Shown here piece by piece: positions 23,462 through 35,595 of a stretch of 64,000 nucleotides of DNA. Origin of the DNA: Neoscytalidium dimidiatum (lineage: Eukaryota > Ascomycota > Dothideomycetes > Botryosphaeriales > Botryosphaeriaceae); assembly GCA_037367355.1 (NCBI GenBank), contig CM074696.1:1736001-1800000 (forward strand), written 5' to 3'. The stretch's first letter is position 1. The number at the start of each line of letters is the position of its first letter. Both the position numbers and the translations under genes were made by a program. Under the pieces are notes generated by a model that worked only from the letters and a program-made list of their open reading frames with translations, did not search any database and was not told the DNA's origin.

Positions 23462-25853
23462 TCACCAAGCCTCCCACTTCTGTCCGCCCATAGCGATCAA
23501 ACGATTAAACAACTCATCTCTCAGAGGCAGCGCCGTAATCTTCCAAACCGCACCCCTCTTGTCCGTAATCTCCAGACCATCTGCGACCTCTCTCCCCATC
23601 GCCCAACCAACCACCAACTTCGCCTTCCACCCGTACCCACCCACCTTCTTCAACTCCCTGATCTCAGCGACCGGTACGCTCCACGCCGGATGCACACCAT
23701 CAGTGCCATCCCCGTCTCCCGCCCCGCCCTTCTCCACGACCTTCTCATCCGTACTAAACGCCACGCACGGAATCGTTGCCTTCGTTGTGATATACACAGC
23801 GCCCCGCCTCCCGTGATACCGGCCCTTGAAGCTCACCGGCCCGCTCCTGGCCGCCTCCCACCGCCTCCGCTCCACGACGCCCAGCCGGTCCTTGGCGGCG
23901 TCGGACCCGCCCTTGGCCTTGACCTTGTCCGCGCCGATCGCCGTCTCGACCACCCCGCGCGTCGTGCCGCGGAAGAAGTTGACGATGCGCGACCCGCGCT
24001 TGCCGTGGCTCCTGCCCTTGGCCGCGTCGATGTCGCGCCCGCCGGTCCGCTTCGGCACGGCGCCGTCGTGCGCCGCGATCGCGGCGTCCAGCTCGGCGGG
24101 CGTCGCGTTGAGCGGCGGGTCCGCGCCCGTCGCGCGCAGCTGCTCGTCGGTGACCTCTGCGGGCGCGTCGGGCGGCGGGGCGGCGGGCGCGCGGGGCGGC
24201 GGCGGGATGGGCGCCTTGTTGGCTTCGCCGATGCGGAGGAGGGTCAGCGTCAGCTGCGCGTTGGTCGGGACGCCCTTGAGCAGCGTGTTGCGCAGCTCGA
24301 GCAGGCGCTGCCAGTGCGGGAAGCGTGCGTTGAGCCAGCCGAGGGCGCGGGTGAGGAGCGGGTCGCCGAAGAACAGGAAGCCGGTGCTGAAGGTCAGGGT
24401 TTTGACGAAGGCGTGGGAGGTGGTGAGGAGCGATGTGAGGAGGAGGGGAACGATGAGGGCGGCGAGTCGGAGCCGGTACGTGTTGCGCGGGAAGGGCGGG
24501 GTGGGGGAGAGCGCGCTGTAGGTCGTGTCAGTGTGAGCCATTCCTGGTGGAGGAGACGTTGGGTGAGTCTTACTTGCCGAACCGCTCCCATGTATCGGTG
24601 AGCTCTGCAATCCCGTGCATTACCGGCCGCATCTTCGACCACATGGCCGTCTCCATGGGAACTTTAGTCTTGTCGTGTGTGGCGTTCGTCTTGTCGCCCC
24701 CGGCTGTGCCCTTCGCATTGGCGGCGCCAACAGCGACGGCCGTGGGATCAGGGACAGCGGAGTCTTGGGGCGCCTCAGAGCCTTCATCTGGTTCTGACTG
24801 TGGGTGCTTGCCCGCTACGCTACTGAGAGTTACGGACGCGATGCCGTTGACGAAGTTACTGGCTTCCTGCTCGACGGCTTCGCCCTTGTGCTGCTCAGGT
24901 GCCCCCGTGGCACTGTCGTGGCTGCCCAGCACACCGGCCTTTGGCTTCTGTACACCACCCGTCTTGCCATCCACGAGCGAGATGGGGGCAGGTGGGAAGA
25001 GAATAGTTCGAGACGGAGGATATGCAATGAGGGCGATGAGTGTTGCGGAGAAGAGTGGGACCAAAAAGTCGAAGGCCCACGCTGTGAAGTAGGCCTTGAA
25101 AAAGTTAGAAGAGCATTTTAATCAGACAATCAAGGCTGAGCAGAACTTACGGTGCAAAACCATGCAGTCCTCCTCGTCTCCCTCCAGCTCCTCAATCTGG
25201 CGATATGCTTACCTCCTCCCAGCAGCCCAATGATCTGGCCGCCAGGTTAGCAAGCTTCTGTTACTTCCCAAAATGGCTGTCATTACTCACCACAGTCATA
25301 TAAAGTCTTTCAACATTAGCCCTCAGTTTGTCCGGGCTGAATTCTTCCTCATCCGCAATGTTCAAATCCAGATTTCCGGGTACTGGATGCGGGTACTCCT
25401 TGACATGGTATATTTGCTACTCCCGTTAGCATCAGCAGAACGTTCTTTTGCAAAGTCTCAATTAATCGCGGCTCTCGTAATGACTCAAGAGACACACGAT
25501 TGTATAACAGAGCACAACAGCGAATGTCTCACCTTGTTGAACCTCCTCACAAGCAGCCACAACTCCTCGTTCCCCAATCCTCCCACCAGGGGCTCTGCAA
25601 CCTCCTCCTTCGGCTCGTTCCACCCCAGATCAACAACTTCCTCGTCGTGTTCTTTCTGCGCCCTTCCTTTCTCTTCGGCCTCCTCGTCTTCGTTCATTGC
25701 AAGCGCGTGCGAGAGCGTCGGCTCGTCGCGCAGTGTTGGCGCTGCTTCATCTATTTTCTCTGGATCCGTCGTCGCCGTTGTATCCGAGGGGACGGGCACG
25801 GGGAGGAGGTCTTTATAGACGGCGCCGGGGCGGGAGTTGTCTGTGTCGGCCAT
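23462..25853 (-). CDS. DUF3292-type fungal membrane protein, 701 aa, five exons
   Basis: The family is conserved in filamentous fungi and has no established function that I know of. Landmarks are the acidic N terminus with DLGWNEPKEEVAEPLVGGLG, then FNKQIYHVKEYPHPVPGNLD. The basic segment KHIARLRSWRETRRTAWFCT comes next. Two hydrophobic stretches follow (FDFLVPLFSATLIALIAYPP and LRLAALIVPLLLTSLLTTS), then a soluble, PH-like C-terminal half. Exons are 25853-25533, 25416-25291, 25234-25151, 25094-24574 and 24515-23462. Phases are exact for 702 codons. The fourth intron acceptor is placed at CTACAG to give ERFGN-ALSPTPPF. The C-terminal exon is very GC-rich. It is probably an endomembrane protein. 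Confidence 0.82.
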
Positions 25854-26904
25854 GGTCGCTATACTGGGAAAATGGGATCGGAGATGCGCAATGCACCGTG
25901 GAAAAGGTAAGGCGCCTGCAGCAGAAGGAAAAAAAGAGAAAATTCGAGGTAAAAATTTCCGGAGACACAGAGACTGCTTGAGCGAGGTGTACAGTGCACT
26001 CGGAGAAGCTCAGCAATCTCATAAGTTAGCGGGGAAACTTTATGAGGAAAGCAGCTATGCTCGTCACGTATCACAGCACACACGCATAGCACCTCCCAGG
26101 CTCCGAGGAACTTTGAGAGGAGAAATACGTGCAGCAAGGCATGCACCCTTATACACAACAAGGAAACGACAAGTGCTATCGGTGCATATGTCAACAGCGA
26201 GTGCAGGGCGCTAGCGATGACGTATGCGGCTGCAACACTCCACCGCACTTAACACTCCAACACAGGGAAAGCGGCCTCGCGCGAGAGCGCCATTTACTAG
26301 TAATGGCTACGTGGCTCCGTGCCCGTGCCTTTGTATGCTAAAGATGTGGAAATGTCGATGCTGCAGATCCCCGATGGGTGATCGATCTGGGTATGAACGG
26401 TGATCCGCGTTGGCTGGATTGGGGAGTATGATGTCGATATGATCGACGCGTATGCGTTCCCGCACCGCCAATCGAATATGCCTGTCTTCCCCTAGCTGAA
26501 GCACGGACAGTCGCTAAAGGCGTCATCGTGGTCACACAGAAATTCCGATTCCCTTGCTACTAGGCTGGCTTCTCCGAAAGCTGGAAGCTCACATTTGTTG
26601 GAGCAAGCTTTTGGAAGATGGGAAAAACCAAGATTCCCTACCACATGTGCAGCAGGTCCTTTAGAGGGCTTGAGCTTGCTAGAGCTGGAATACTTGTTAT
26701 GACACTGTGCAAGATGATCACAGGGTGAATTGCGAGTAGTAGATCATAAAAGGAAAGGAGAAACGTCTTGTCTTGTATGCGTCTATATCAATACACTCAT
26801 GGAGCTCTTCCGAGATGCCCTTCCCGTCTCTTCCCGCGAGAATACGCCACAAACGCCATCGAGGAGGTCTAAAAGACTCTACGATTGAACATCAAAAACA
26901 AACA
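25854..26904. other. Intergenic region, nothing recognised
   Basis: About 1 kb between two genes on the minus strand. It contains the promoter of the DUF3292 gene and the 3' flank of the ABC1 gene; no coding or repeat signal seen. Confidence 0.5.
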
Positions 26905-29209
26905 TTAGATGTTGGGAGAGAGGAGATCGTATTTTACGCATGCCTCGACCTGCTGCATATTAGAATCATGACGGTCTGGATTTGAAAGTATTAGGATAGA
27001 TGTCACTCACGCTCTCTACTGAGGCCCGAAGCCAAGTCCGAGCTTCTAATCCAGCCCAGACCTTCAGCATGGAGAAATCTGCACCGCGGACGATTTCCCT
27101 GCCGCTCTGTGTGCCGAGCTTACGCAGGATAGGCAACGCGCTATAACAAAATATCGTCAATGATGCATTCTTCTCGCCAAAGGAACACAGACTTACCCGG
27201 CAAAAAGATCCATCTCCGGATCCAACTGGCGGCCAATACCCTCAAGTAAAAGGATGCTCAGAACAACATTGACGAAATCACCTTCAAGTCTGACATGGTG
27301 CTGACGGACCATAGTCAGAACTTCATTGAGGATGTCTCCGATCTTGATATTGCCAAGCGCGAAGGTGCGGCTCTTGACACTCAACACCAGATGCTGCATC
27401 TTCAAAGCGAAAACCTCATTGTCGATGACTGCTTCCGGTTGCCTGCACCTCTCAACCATCAAATGGCCCGCTCGATATCCATCAAATTCCGCCACCGCCT
27501 TGAAGAGGTCGAGGAAATTCTTGCGGTTCTTCTCATTCAGCTCGGTCACAAGGCCGGTGTCGATAAATATGAGTTGAGGGCGGTAGCCTTCGTTATCGAG
27601 CTGCTCGAGTTGAGCATTCCATTCTCTGTGTTTCCCCCTGAGAGGTTTCAAGCGCCTCAGCACTTCCTCCGTGACATCGGTGGAGTTGTTGACGGTTTCC
27701 GGAGTCTTTCTTGTTTTGAAGGTCGGCATCTCAGGCGTTAGAGGCTTGTAGAAGCGGACCATGATATTTCCTGGGTGTAGGTCCGCATGAACGAAATTGT
27801 CAATCAGAACCATGTGCAGGAAGGCGTTCAGGCCCTCATCAGCGATTTCCTTCCGGTACGGTCCGCCTCCATTCTGCAGCAGATCCTCCAGGGCGATGCC
27901 GTGAGCAAACTCTTCAACGAGGACTTGACGGGTAGTGTACTCGTTGTATGGATACGGGAACCACGCGGTTGTGCGCTCCTTGAAGTTTTGACGGAAGATG
28001 GTCAGATTCGCTCCTTCGATCCTCAGGTCTAGCTGTAATCTCATCATTTCAGAGAATTGCTTGACTTCGTCTGGGAAAGAAAGCCACTCCATAGTAGGTA
28101 TGGCATTAATTATGTGAGCAAAGAAAGACATTATGCGTAAGTCTCTGCGAACGACTTTCTCTATGTGTGGATGGAGGACTTTAATAGCAACGTATGACGA
28201 AGGTACCCGGCGCGGAGTGCTCTTCAGCGTTGCGTCGACGTTCTTCCTTAGCTTCTGGCGAAGGTTCTGGGGCTGGTCAACGTCTGATGCTACTAGTGCA
28301 GCAAGGTCTGGCTTGAGTTTTGCTCTGTACACCTGCGCAATGGCACCAACGCCAAGCGGCTTCTCGTCGAACTCGTCGAATATGTCCTCGAAATTCCGGC
28401 CGTCGAAGGCTCTCTCCACGATTCGCTTCGTCTCGCGCAGGGAATGAGCCGGTGCGTTCGAATGGAGCGACGACATGTACTTGCACATCTCAGTTGGGAA
28501 GATGTCTGTCCGCGAGGCTGCCCATTGACCAAGCTGTAAGACTCCGTATCAGCGTACCTGTACCCGCAACTGGCACCATTGACTACCATACCTTTATGAA
28601 TGCGGCCCCGGCCCTCTCCATACTCCTCACCAAAAATGAATACCACCACAATGTTCCCACCCTCTCGTCATCCCTGTCCGCAACCCTCCTTCCCACCCAT
28701 ATCGCCGGAATAGTCAGAATCACCGGCACGAATATGATGACCAGGTGGACGAAGCGCAGTCCCGTAGCCAGCGGCTCCCAGATGTAGTTCTCGAAGAAGA
28801 AGTACACGCCCTTCCGGAACCCCTTGGAGTTCTCAATGGCCTTCGGGACCTGTTCTTTGAGCTCCGCGCGCGAGACTTCCAACATCAGCTGCTCGCCCGT
28901 GCGTTCGTCGTCGTCGTTGCTGCTTTGAGACAGTGCGACGAAGGCCGCCGGGCTGAGCGCCGTGCCGGCGAAGAGCAGCGTGCGGCCGGCAACGCCGCGG
29001 CGGGGCGCGCCATATGAGAACGAGGGCTTCGGTATCGAGGGAGGACGGGAGGAGGCGCGGCGAGCGGCGGACGAGAAGAGCGCGCGGTGCGAGGCGCGCA
29101 GGCTGTTGCTGCTAGCTTTGGGGGCGAAGGCGGCGCGCGGCGCGGCGCCCGCAGCGGGGAGATGTGGTGTGCGGAGGCATTGGCGGCCGAGCAGGAGGAC
29201 CGTCCTCAT
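26905..29209 (-). CDS. Mitochondrial ABC1/UbiB-family atypical kinase, ADCK2/Cqd1-like, 710 aa
   Basis: UbiB-family proteins are kinase-like ATPases of mitochondria linked to coenzyme Q and lipid homeostasis. The N terminus is Arg/Ser/Ala-rich, as in mitochondrial presequences, followed by a hydrophobic helix near VHLVIIFVPVILTIPAIWV. The family motif KxGQ appears as FIK-LGQWAASR across the first splice junction (residues 204-214). The Ala-rich nucleotide loop GVGAIAQVYRA, the catalytic-loop segment NFVHADLHPGN and the metal-binding segment FIDTG are present. The long insert between the last two favours the ADCK2/Cqd1 branch. Exons are 29209-28592, 28533-27197, 27140-27011 and 26952-26905. 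The last exon is only 48 nt and encodes QVEACVKYDLLSPNI. Confidence 0.85.
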
Positions 29210-29718
29210 ATCGAGCTGGACGGCGGCGCAGCAGGTGAGTTTGGCTACGAATGGCCGGGAGCCATGGAGGTGGGTGTTCTCAGGATGGCGGCGTTGGGAC
29301 GGTTGCCTCGAAGGGTAAGGAAGGATTCCATAGTCCTGTCGATGCACAGTCGGATGACGTCGCCTGCCGCGTCCCGGTCGCGCCCGCACATCTCTGGGCA
29401 ATCGCCGAGTGCCGGTGCAAAGCGAGATTCTGGTCAACATCGCTTTGCAACTATTACGACTACGTATATTGGGATTCTCCGGTGCCATTCGGCTACATGG
29501 TGAAGATTCTAAGTCTACTCTTCATTTTTACTACTCTGATCTGCTGGTTCTAAGACGTTGATCATAAAAGTAACCGCAGTAATATCGCCACCGTTGCCAC
29601 AGCCATGCGCACTTCAGCATATCCTTCGTTTCCAGATCGGCTCACTACTCCTTGCTGTCCACGTGCCCTCCTCAGTTTTGTAAATCATATCACTTCTCCA
29701 AATCACTGATCCGGTCTC
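29210..29718. other. Intergenic region at the edge of the BTB array
   Basis: About 500 bp containing the promoter of the ABC1 gene. No further coding sequence is recognised. Confidence 0.5.
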
Positions 29719-30079
29719 CTACTCTAAAATGATCTGCTCAGCTTCGTAAAGGATACAACTGCATGTGTTGCCGGATTCTTCACCATTGGATTCAATGCAA
29801 TCAAGCACAAGCCCTGTATCTTCCTGAAATCCCTCTCAGGAAAGATATCAAGCACCTTAAGAAGACAAGTCCTCTCTCATCCACAAAGGCCAGCCTACAT
29901 TTATTACACACATTTTCCTGAAAGAACTACATTGCGCGGAACACAGGTGAGGCGGCTGTCAGGGAGGTGGAGCGGATTCGAACCATATTCTTGCGTCCAT
30001 CAAGCTCCTCGAAGCAAGGGAGCGAGTTACCGTCGAGGTAGATGTTGCTGAGTGTAGTGGATAGATCGAGGCCTTCCAT
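29719..30079 (-). pseudogene. BTB-family relic A (N-terminal BTB fragment joined to C-terminal motif)
   Basis: Reading the minus strand from an ATG at 30079 gives 50 codons ending with VRIRSTSLTAASPVFRAM, the core of a BTB domain, and then a TAG at 29929-29927. About 100 bp later the same strand encodes GLVLDCIESNGEESGN followed by TCSCILYEAEQ, with a TAG at 29721-29719. That is a mutated version of the family's C-terminal G[IL]CLDC ... C motif, in which the first Cys is now Val and the final His is lost. Everything between, which is over 200 residues in the intact copies, is missing. This is a dead copy with a large internal deletion. Confidence 0.75.
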
Positions 30080-31984
30080 GACGTTGGCTATGATATTGAC
30101 GTTGTTGGCTTGGAGGGGGATGTGGTGTGGCGGGCGAGCTCGAAATATTTGCGGAAGATAGAATACGGATAGTGTGGTAGGTAGGCTTTTAGTAAACGTA
30201 CGAAGAAAGATCAGGAATTATATTTCTTGCAAGCTTGGACAGTCCTACGTGTAATTCTTGTGACTTTTGAAATCAAAGTGAAGGCAGTCGAAGCAACCGT
30301 TTGGACTCAGATAGCATTCAGAAGACTGTTTCGACTATCCACTCGTGTAGAAAAGCGAAAACTTGAAAAGATAATCAAGATATATTGTGCGCATATTAAA
30401 CAATAAGTGAATTTTAATGTTGTACTCCAATCCACCCGTATTCTCTTGCAGATATAATCTCCGTTCATTTGTCACTCCGGGCTTTCAGTCCTTCCTTCCC
30501 AGCTTTCACCTCCTCTTGTGCACCAAATCCAGTGCTCCGGCTAGGTTTCTCTTGATAATCTGGTTGTCGGGCTGGATGGTCGTCTCCTGTCTTATGCTCG
30601 TCCTGAGAGGCGCTTGATTGAGGATCTGTGTTTGGAGTGTCTTTGCGAATCTCGCGAGTAAGAGAATCTGGTTGGTTGGCTTTTGGTTTACCGTTCACCT
30701 GTACCTCTTCCTTTCGCTGCGTTGAAGACTTAGTCAGATGGACGCGAGCAGAAACTTGTTTCCGAATACAAAAGCGAGGCCGTAGAGGCGCCGGAGACAG
30801 GCGTCGACCAGTGTTCCACATGGTAAAGAATTTTATGTTGAACTTCAGGCAATTTTTGGACAAGTAATTTACTTTTAACGGAAATAGTGGTTAGGCTTGG
30901 GTTAGATCTTGCCACAGATAGTACAGGGTAGCAACTTTGTTTAAAGTTTGGCCAGATGTGCTTACTTGGCAGTCCATTGCCCCTAGTCGTGACGTCTGAG
31001 TGAGGCATGGACACGTCCTGGTAGATCGATCTTGGAGAAACGAGACTCGACCTCTTCTACTTGTAAGGCCCTGTAAGCCACCTAACCGAGTCCAGACAGT
31101 TTCCATCAAGATGATTCCGTGTGGCATTAGTTTAGAGAATATCTGCTTCTTCTTTTTCTTTTTCTCTCTTTTCTTTTTTTAAAAGAATGTCCCGCAAAAA
31201 TCAGCTTGTGCAGCGTAGATTTATCATCTGAAATTTTTAGGAAGACGGTTTCAATGATTAAATTATTACGGAGCCCCGAGAATCTTCGGATGACATGTAT
31301 TAAACTGCGCGCTATCTCATAATTGCGTCACCAAATTAAGCGAAGAGCAGGTCAAGCCCCACGCACAAACATCCACATCCCCAACGCTCTCCTCGCACAC
31401 CAGTACAGAGTCTCTTTAATGAGGCCCGGCGAAATTATCAGCTGCCCAGTAAAAATATCTTCTCAGGACTATGCACATGCTTGACTGTTTCTTTTCTTTT
31501 CTTGTTTTTTTTTAAGAGGACCGAAAGACAACAAGCAAGCTGAAACTTGTGAAGTGGCTGCATTTGTAAGTGTTTGCAAAGTAGTCTGGACCCTCGAATT
31601 GGTTCGCTATTTAAGCTCCGAAATAAAGTGCTTCGTTTACCCTATTTAGAGCCTCGAAAAAATACGCTCAGAGCGTCTAGTAACCAACAAACAGCGACTG
31701 CTACGTTCAAAACAGTGCTATTCATACTGTACGGAGTACAATGGCACAAACCGATGGCCGGAGAACTGTCATGAAGCACGATGTACGTGATTCCGGAATA
31801 AGTGTGGAGCTGCAGTTACCATGCATATGCGCTCAGAAGTGCTCTCTTGCTTCAATCTATACCGCGAAATGCCCCTGCTTGCACTGATGTGTGGTGCAAT
31901 TCTGATAAGTTTCATCGAGCGGTGGATGAACCTTAATGGTTTGACAGGTTTAATATTTTCTCTAAATCTCTTGATTAGAGAAGT
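30080..31984. other. AT-rich intergenic region inside the BTB array
   Basis: About 1.9 kb with no supported gene. It contains one palindromic repeat (30284-30337) and pyrimidine runs near 31145-31180 and 31490-31515. Confidence 0.5.
30284..30337. repeat. Palindromic repeat copy (diverged)
   Basis: The left arm GCAGTCGAAGCAACC (30284 on) and the right arm AGACTGTTTCGACT (near 30323-30336) are imperfect reverse complements with a short spacer. Same family as the copies at 37.3, 53.6 and 54.3 kb. Confidence 0.5.
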
Positions 31985-32977
31985 ATGGTATTCTCTGATT
32001 TCATCCTGGGTGAGGTCTGGAGTTTTGTATGCTGAAGGTGGAGGTGATTGTAATCACGAAGCCTGTATTTCACCAATGCACCTCTTTCCCCAATGTACCT
32101 CTACTCAATGGTCCCGCTTAACTTTCCGCGTGGCGCACTTTGCGGCGTGATTCATCATCAAGATCTTGAGAAGATTTGCCACCTGCTCCGGAAGATTGCC
32201 ATCTTCGCCAATAACTATGAAATGACCCAAGCTCTAAGATGTGCGAGCGAGCACTGCCTGAAGAGCCACATGCCTGAATCAAAGGAGGAGACATTGATGC
32301 GTAATGATGACATGCTCATTACGGCTTATCTGCTGGATGTCCCGACCACCTTTAGGATCATCACTGAAGGACTCATACTACACCATCCACACATGTTCAT
32401 AAGCATGGGTCACTTAATTGAGGAAATTCGTGGAATCGTGTAGATAGTTCTAAGTAGGGAGGTTCCTAGAAATGAACCTTTGAGATAAAAGCCGATGGAT
32501 ATTGCAGATAAGATACGGGAGAAGAGGACTCAAGCAGTTGAAAAACTGGATCGCACTCATACAGAGCAACCTTCTCATTTGGATAACTCTGGTCAAAGGT
32601 ATCAGTAGGTATTGCACTTACTCGACGAAGTAAAATTCTTATAACTGCCTCTAGAAATTCGTCCGTGCATCCTCTAATAATCCCTGACATTTGATCTATA
32701 CGGCAAGGAAACAGCAATACCTTCGCATTGTTCAATCACTGGCGCCATCTGAAGATCGTTCATGATAGTTTTGATAGCTTTCTTCAGCGCTTCACCGAAC
32801 CGTGGAGAAGCAAATTTAGTTTGTGCTCTTGTTGTGAACAGAAAGACGCTTTGAACAGTTACTCGAAGGGTTTTAGACACAGATGTGGAGAGAGAACTGG
32901 AGTAAATCTAGGGGTGGTGTCTGGACTGTGTCGAGAATCGAGGAGGCAGATCAGACAAGGCTTTCCGCATTGAACAT
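31985..32977 (+). pseudogene. BTB-family relic B, full-length but heavily disabled
   Basis: Pieces of a BTB gene follow one another in the right order but in shifting frames. A fragment near 32055 reads VITKPVFHQCTSFPNV. An intact stretch of 32093-32443 includes CGVIHHQDLEKICHLLRKIA and ends in EEIRGIV. A C-terminal part follows with SLCSCCEQKDALNSY (about 32818). Finally, at 32912-32977, the motif GWCLDCVENRGGRSDKAF is followed by RIEH and a stop. The last piece keeps the family spacing exactly, but the third Cys has become Phe. Stops TAA and TAG sit just before the motif. The copy is dead, and older than the pseudogene at 33.7-34.8 kb. Confidence 0.72.
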
Positions 32978-33685
32978 TGACTAGTGCTAGTTGGATTATT
33001 CTGCTCGTACGCAGTAGCAAACAAGGATGAAACTTTTAGCACGACGCAGGCTTGCGGGGTCCAAGACACAACGGAGAGTGCTCGAGACTTGCGTACTGAA
33101 CGGCAAGGAGTAAAGAACTTGCGGTGCATTCATATATGAGCGTCAACAAGAATGAAGTGTCGAGTCCAAACCCTGATTTACAGGAACGCAGAGTAATGAA
33201 CAATGCTTCTATATCCCTCTGGTTCCCTTCATCTTTCATTCCTGTAGATTGTCCTGTTCAGTGACATCCGGTTGGGGGCGAACACTCCTATGTTAAAAAA
33301 ACATACCATTCGAAACCTTACAAGAATAAATGAGACTATTCCATCCAGCATACGTCACTTTCATGCAAAAGTGCAATCTCTTATCCATTAAATAGCCAAT
33401 AAGGCCTTCTAAAACCGCGTCATGCACCGATGCAGGGTCGAAATCAAGCTAATCTCTGCCATGTTCGCAGAGGAATGGTAGGGAAAGTTTTGTGAAGGTA
33501 ATGCTAGTTGAACACTTCCCAAGCTTGCATAACTCTTACTGGCTATGCGTTACTTCCTCTAAGTACCTTAAAAACGTTCCGAGGGCTTTGGATACCTTGA
33601 AGCGCTTGCTCTTTCTGATCCCGTGCCACTTGAACATTGCTGCCGGCTCAGGGTTGCAACATCAATGTACAAGCTTTCTGTCCTC
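32978..33685. other. Intergenic region, nothing recognised
   Basis: About 700 bp between two BTB pseudogenes. No clear coding remnant or repeat. Confidence 0.45.
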
Positions 33686-34825
33686 TCAATTTTCAGGTTC
33701 GCTGTCTGATCGTGAAGAAATGTGATCATGATCATACCGGTGTGAGATGCGACATCCTTTAGCGGGGAGATGGCCTCCGTTCCGGATGCAATCCAGGCAC
33801 AAACCATCGATGCTATCTCGCTCGTCCTTCATCCCAAAGTCGAGATTTTCAATGAGAGGAGAAGCTTCCTTCAAGCCCGCAATACAAGGTTCGCACAAAT
33901 GCAGCGTATTTTTAGCCTAGGAAAGCCACTCGCGAAAGAAGGTTCCCTGGCCGAAAGCTCTGACTACGCCGCGGGGATCCATCCAGTAATCTAACAGTGC
34001 CGCAACGCTGTTTCCTCCTGAGGGGGTGCGTACTTCATCATGGTTCCACCAGAATCCCTTCACAAAGCTACTGGAACAGAGCCCAGACACAATACAGTGC
34101 TCGTCTATTTTGTCCTCCTCGTACAAGGCCTATCTGTACTATCAGCAACCTAATCGCGGGAGTAATATAGGGTGCTTACGTAGAATTTCGCAGGGAATAT
34201 TGTCCTGCCGGCCTTTGAGCTTTGTGAAGGACTTGTCGAACTTCAAAATCAGCTCACGAGTGACTGAGCTGAACGCTTCGGCGTTGTCGAACAACAGCGC
34301 TGCTTCCAACAGGTTTCGGTAGTCGTCCATTTTGAAGCTGGATGCCCCGACAGCTGTAAGCTTCTGCTCCATCCAAAGACGACTAAAAGCTTGCATAGAA
34401 GAAGACAGATCGTACTTGTGCACCACCAGAGCAATATCGCGCAAAATATCAGAATTGAGATCGGCGTCGATATCACCTTGATGATGAAGTGCCTTGCAGA
34501 TGGTAGTTGTAGCCTCTGGAGGATCACCCGGAAGGGCGACTTCTTTTGGATCAGTCTCGCTTAGCCCCCGGTTCTCGCTGACATGGGGCCCGAACATGGC
34601 TCTAAAGACGGGAGAAGCAAGCTTAAGCACGAGTGAGTGGACGCGTAATCTGTCTCCATTATCCACCGCAAACATGATATCCCCAGCTGGTACGATCTCG
34701 GTGACAGGTGACAACGGTGCCTCAAGACCTGCGTCGGCGCTTTCGTGAAAGGTGTTCTTAGCAACGGCATCGGTCTTCTGGCGCGTGGCGGGATCGCTGT
34801 TCATTAGTATCAGCATGGTCGACAT
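33686..34825 (-). pseudogene. BTB-family gene with an in-frame stop and a shifted junction (BTB-C)
   Basis: The first part (34825-34180) is a well-kept BTB protein start. It has GDIMFAVDNGDRLRVHSLVL, SPVFRAMFGPHVSENRG and a BACK-like helical part up to CEIL, followed by a GTAAGC donor. The second part reads in one frame from about 34129 to 33686. It ends with HLCEPC ... DGLCLDCIRNGGHLPAKGCR-ISH, so all six Cys/His ligands are intact. It is interrupted by one TAG at 33919-33917 (WLS-stop-AKNTLHLCEPC), explainable by a single CAG to TAG change. No acceptor was found that joins both parts in phase. Most likely a recent pseudogene; a functional shorter BTB-only protein is possible. Confidence 0.65.
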
Positions 34826-35595
34826 TTTTGCTATGCATGGTCAACCCGGGGGTGGAAAAAAAAAATCTCGGCGATGAAGAAGGTTGTAAAGTGAGGGCCT
34901 TTTGGAAGGCGCGGCCCTGATGTACATACAGCCAGCGAACCGATCTCACTGAATTAGGAAAGTCCAGCGAGCAGTGAAATCATACCGGCAACGATGAACG
35001 ATTTCTGCGGTCGAAGTGAACATATTGACAGAAACTGCACGTAAACGTAGAGTGGCAGATCGCTAGCTGTTAGAGCGTGGTTCAAATCGACTGACAGCTC
35101 GTTATCGAGGAGCTGCTTGGCGTTTGGGACGCAGTCGTGACATGCCGCGACCCGCTTGAAGCTGTGTGCGCTGCGTTACTCTCCGGGTCCGGAATGGCTG
35201 CGAAACAGCCTCGAGAATTCCAAGAGTCTCAGCATCATCAGTGATGAAAGGCATTTGCAGGAATATTAGATGCCGCGCTCCTAACCACTTCGGCGCTTTT
35301 GCAGGAGGAAGCAGGTGCCTATTTATGACAAGAAATCAGAAAATTTTGAAGCGCCGGGGCCGTCGCCTATTGATTTGTGTGGAAAGGGTTGCCCGGGGGC
35401 GCACCTGCTGTATTCGGGTTTGGACTTTGGACTTGGGTTGACCAGGTAAACAAGAACAGCATCTTTTGACTCCATCCAATCACTCCTTCCTAAGACTACT
35501 ATTTCAACATAAGCGTTTCAAATCTTCTCGCTGCCCACTCCCGCACTCACACCACGCTACCGTCATACCTGTGAACACCCACAACTTACGCAGAA
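34826..35595. other. Divergent intergenic region between BTB-C and BTB2
   Basis: About 770 bp. A minus-strand open stretch near 34960-35170 reads with few stops but lacks a start and matches no family I recognise. The right end is the BTB2 leader. Confidence 0.45.

Noticed and set aside
23690..24601. 303-codon plus-strand frame opposite the DUF3292 gene
   Set aside because: Antisense shadow of a GC-rich exon with low-complexity translation.
29974..29984. Perfect tRNA B-box (GGTTCGAATCC on the minus strand)
   Set aside because: It lies in the BTB core of relic A, no A-box or cloverleaf surrounds it, and the coding explanation is sufficient.
34960..35170. Open minus-strand stretch with two Cys near its start
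   Set aside because: No start codon, no alignment to the BTB module or another family I recognise; left as unsupported.
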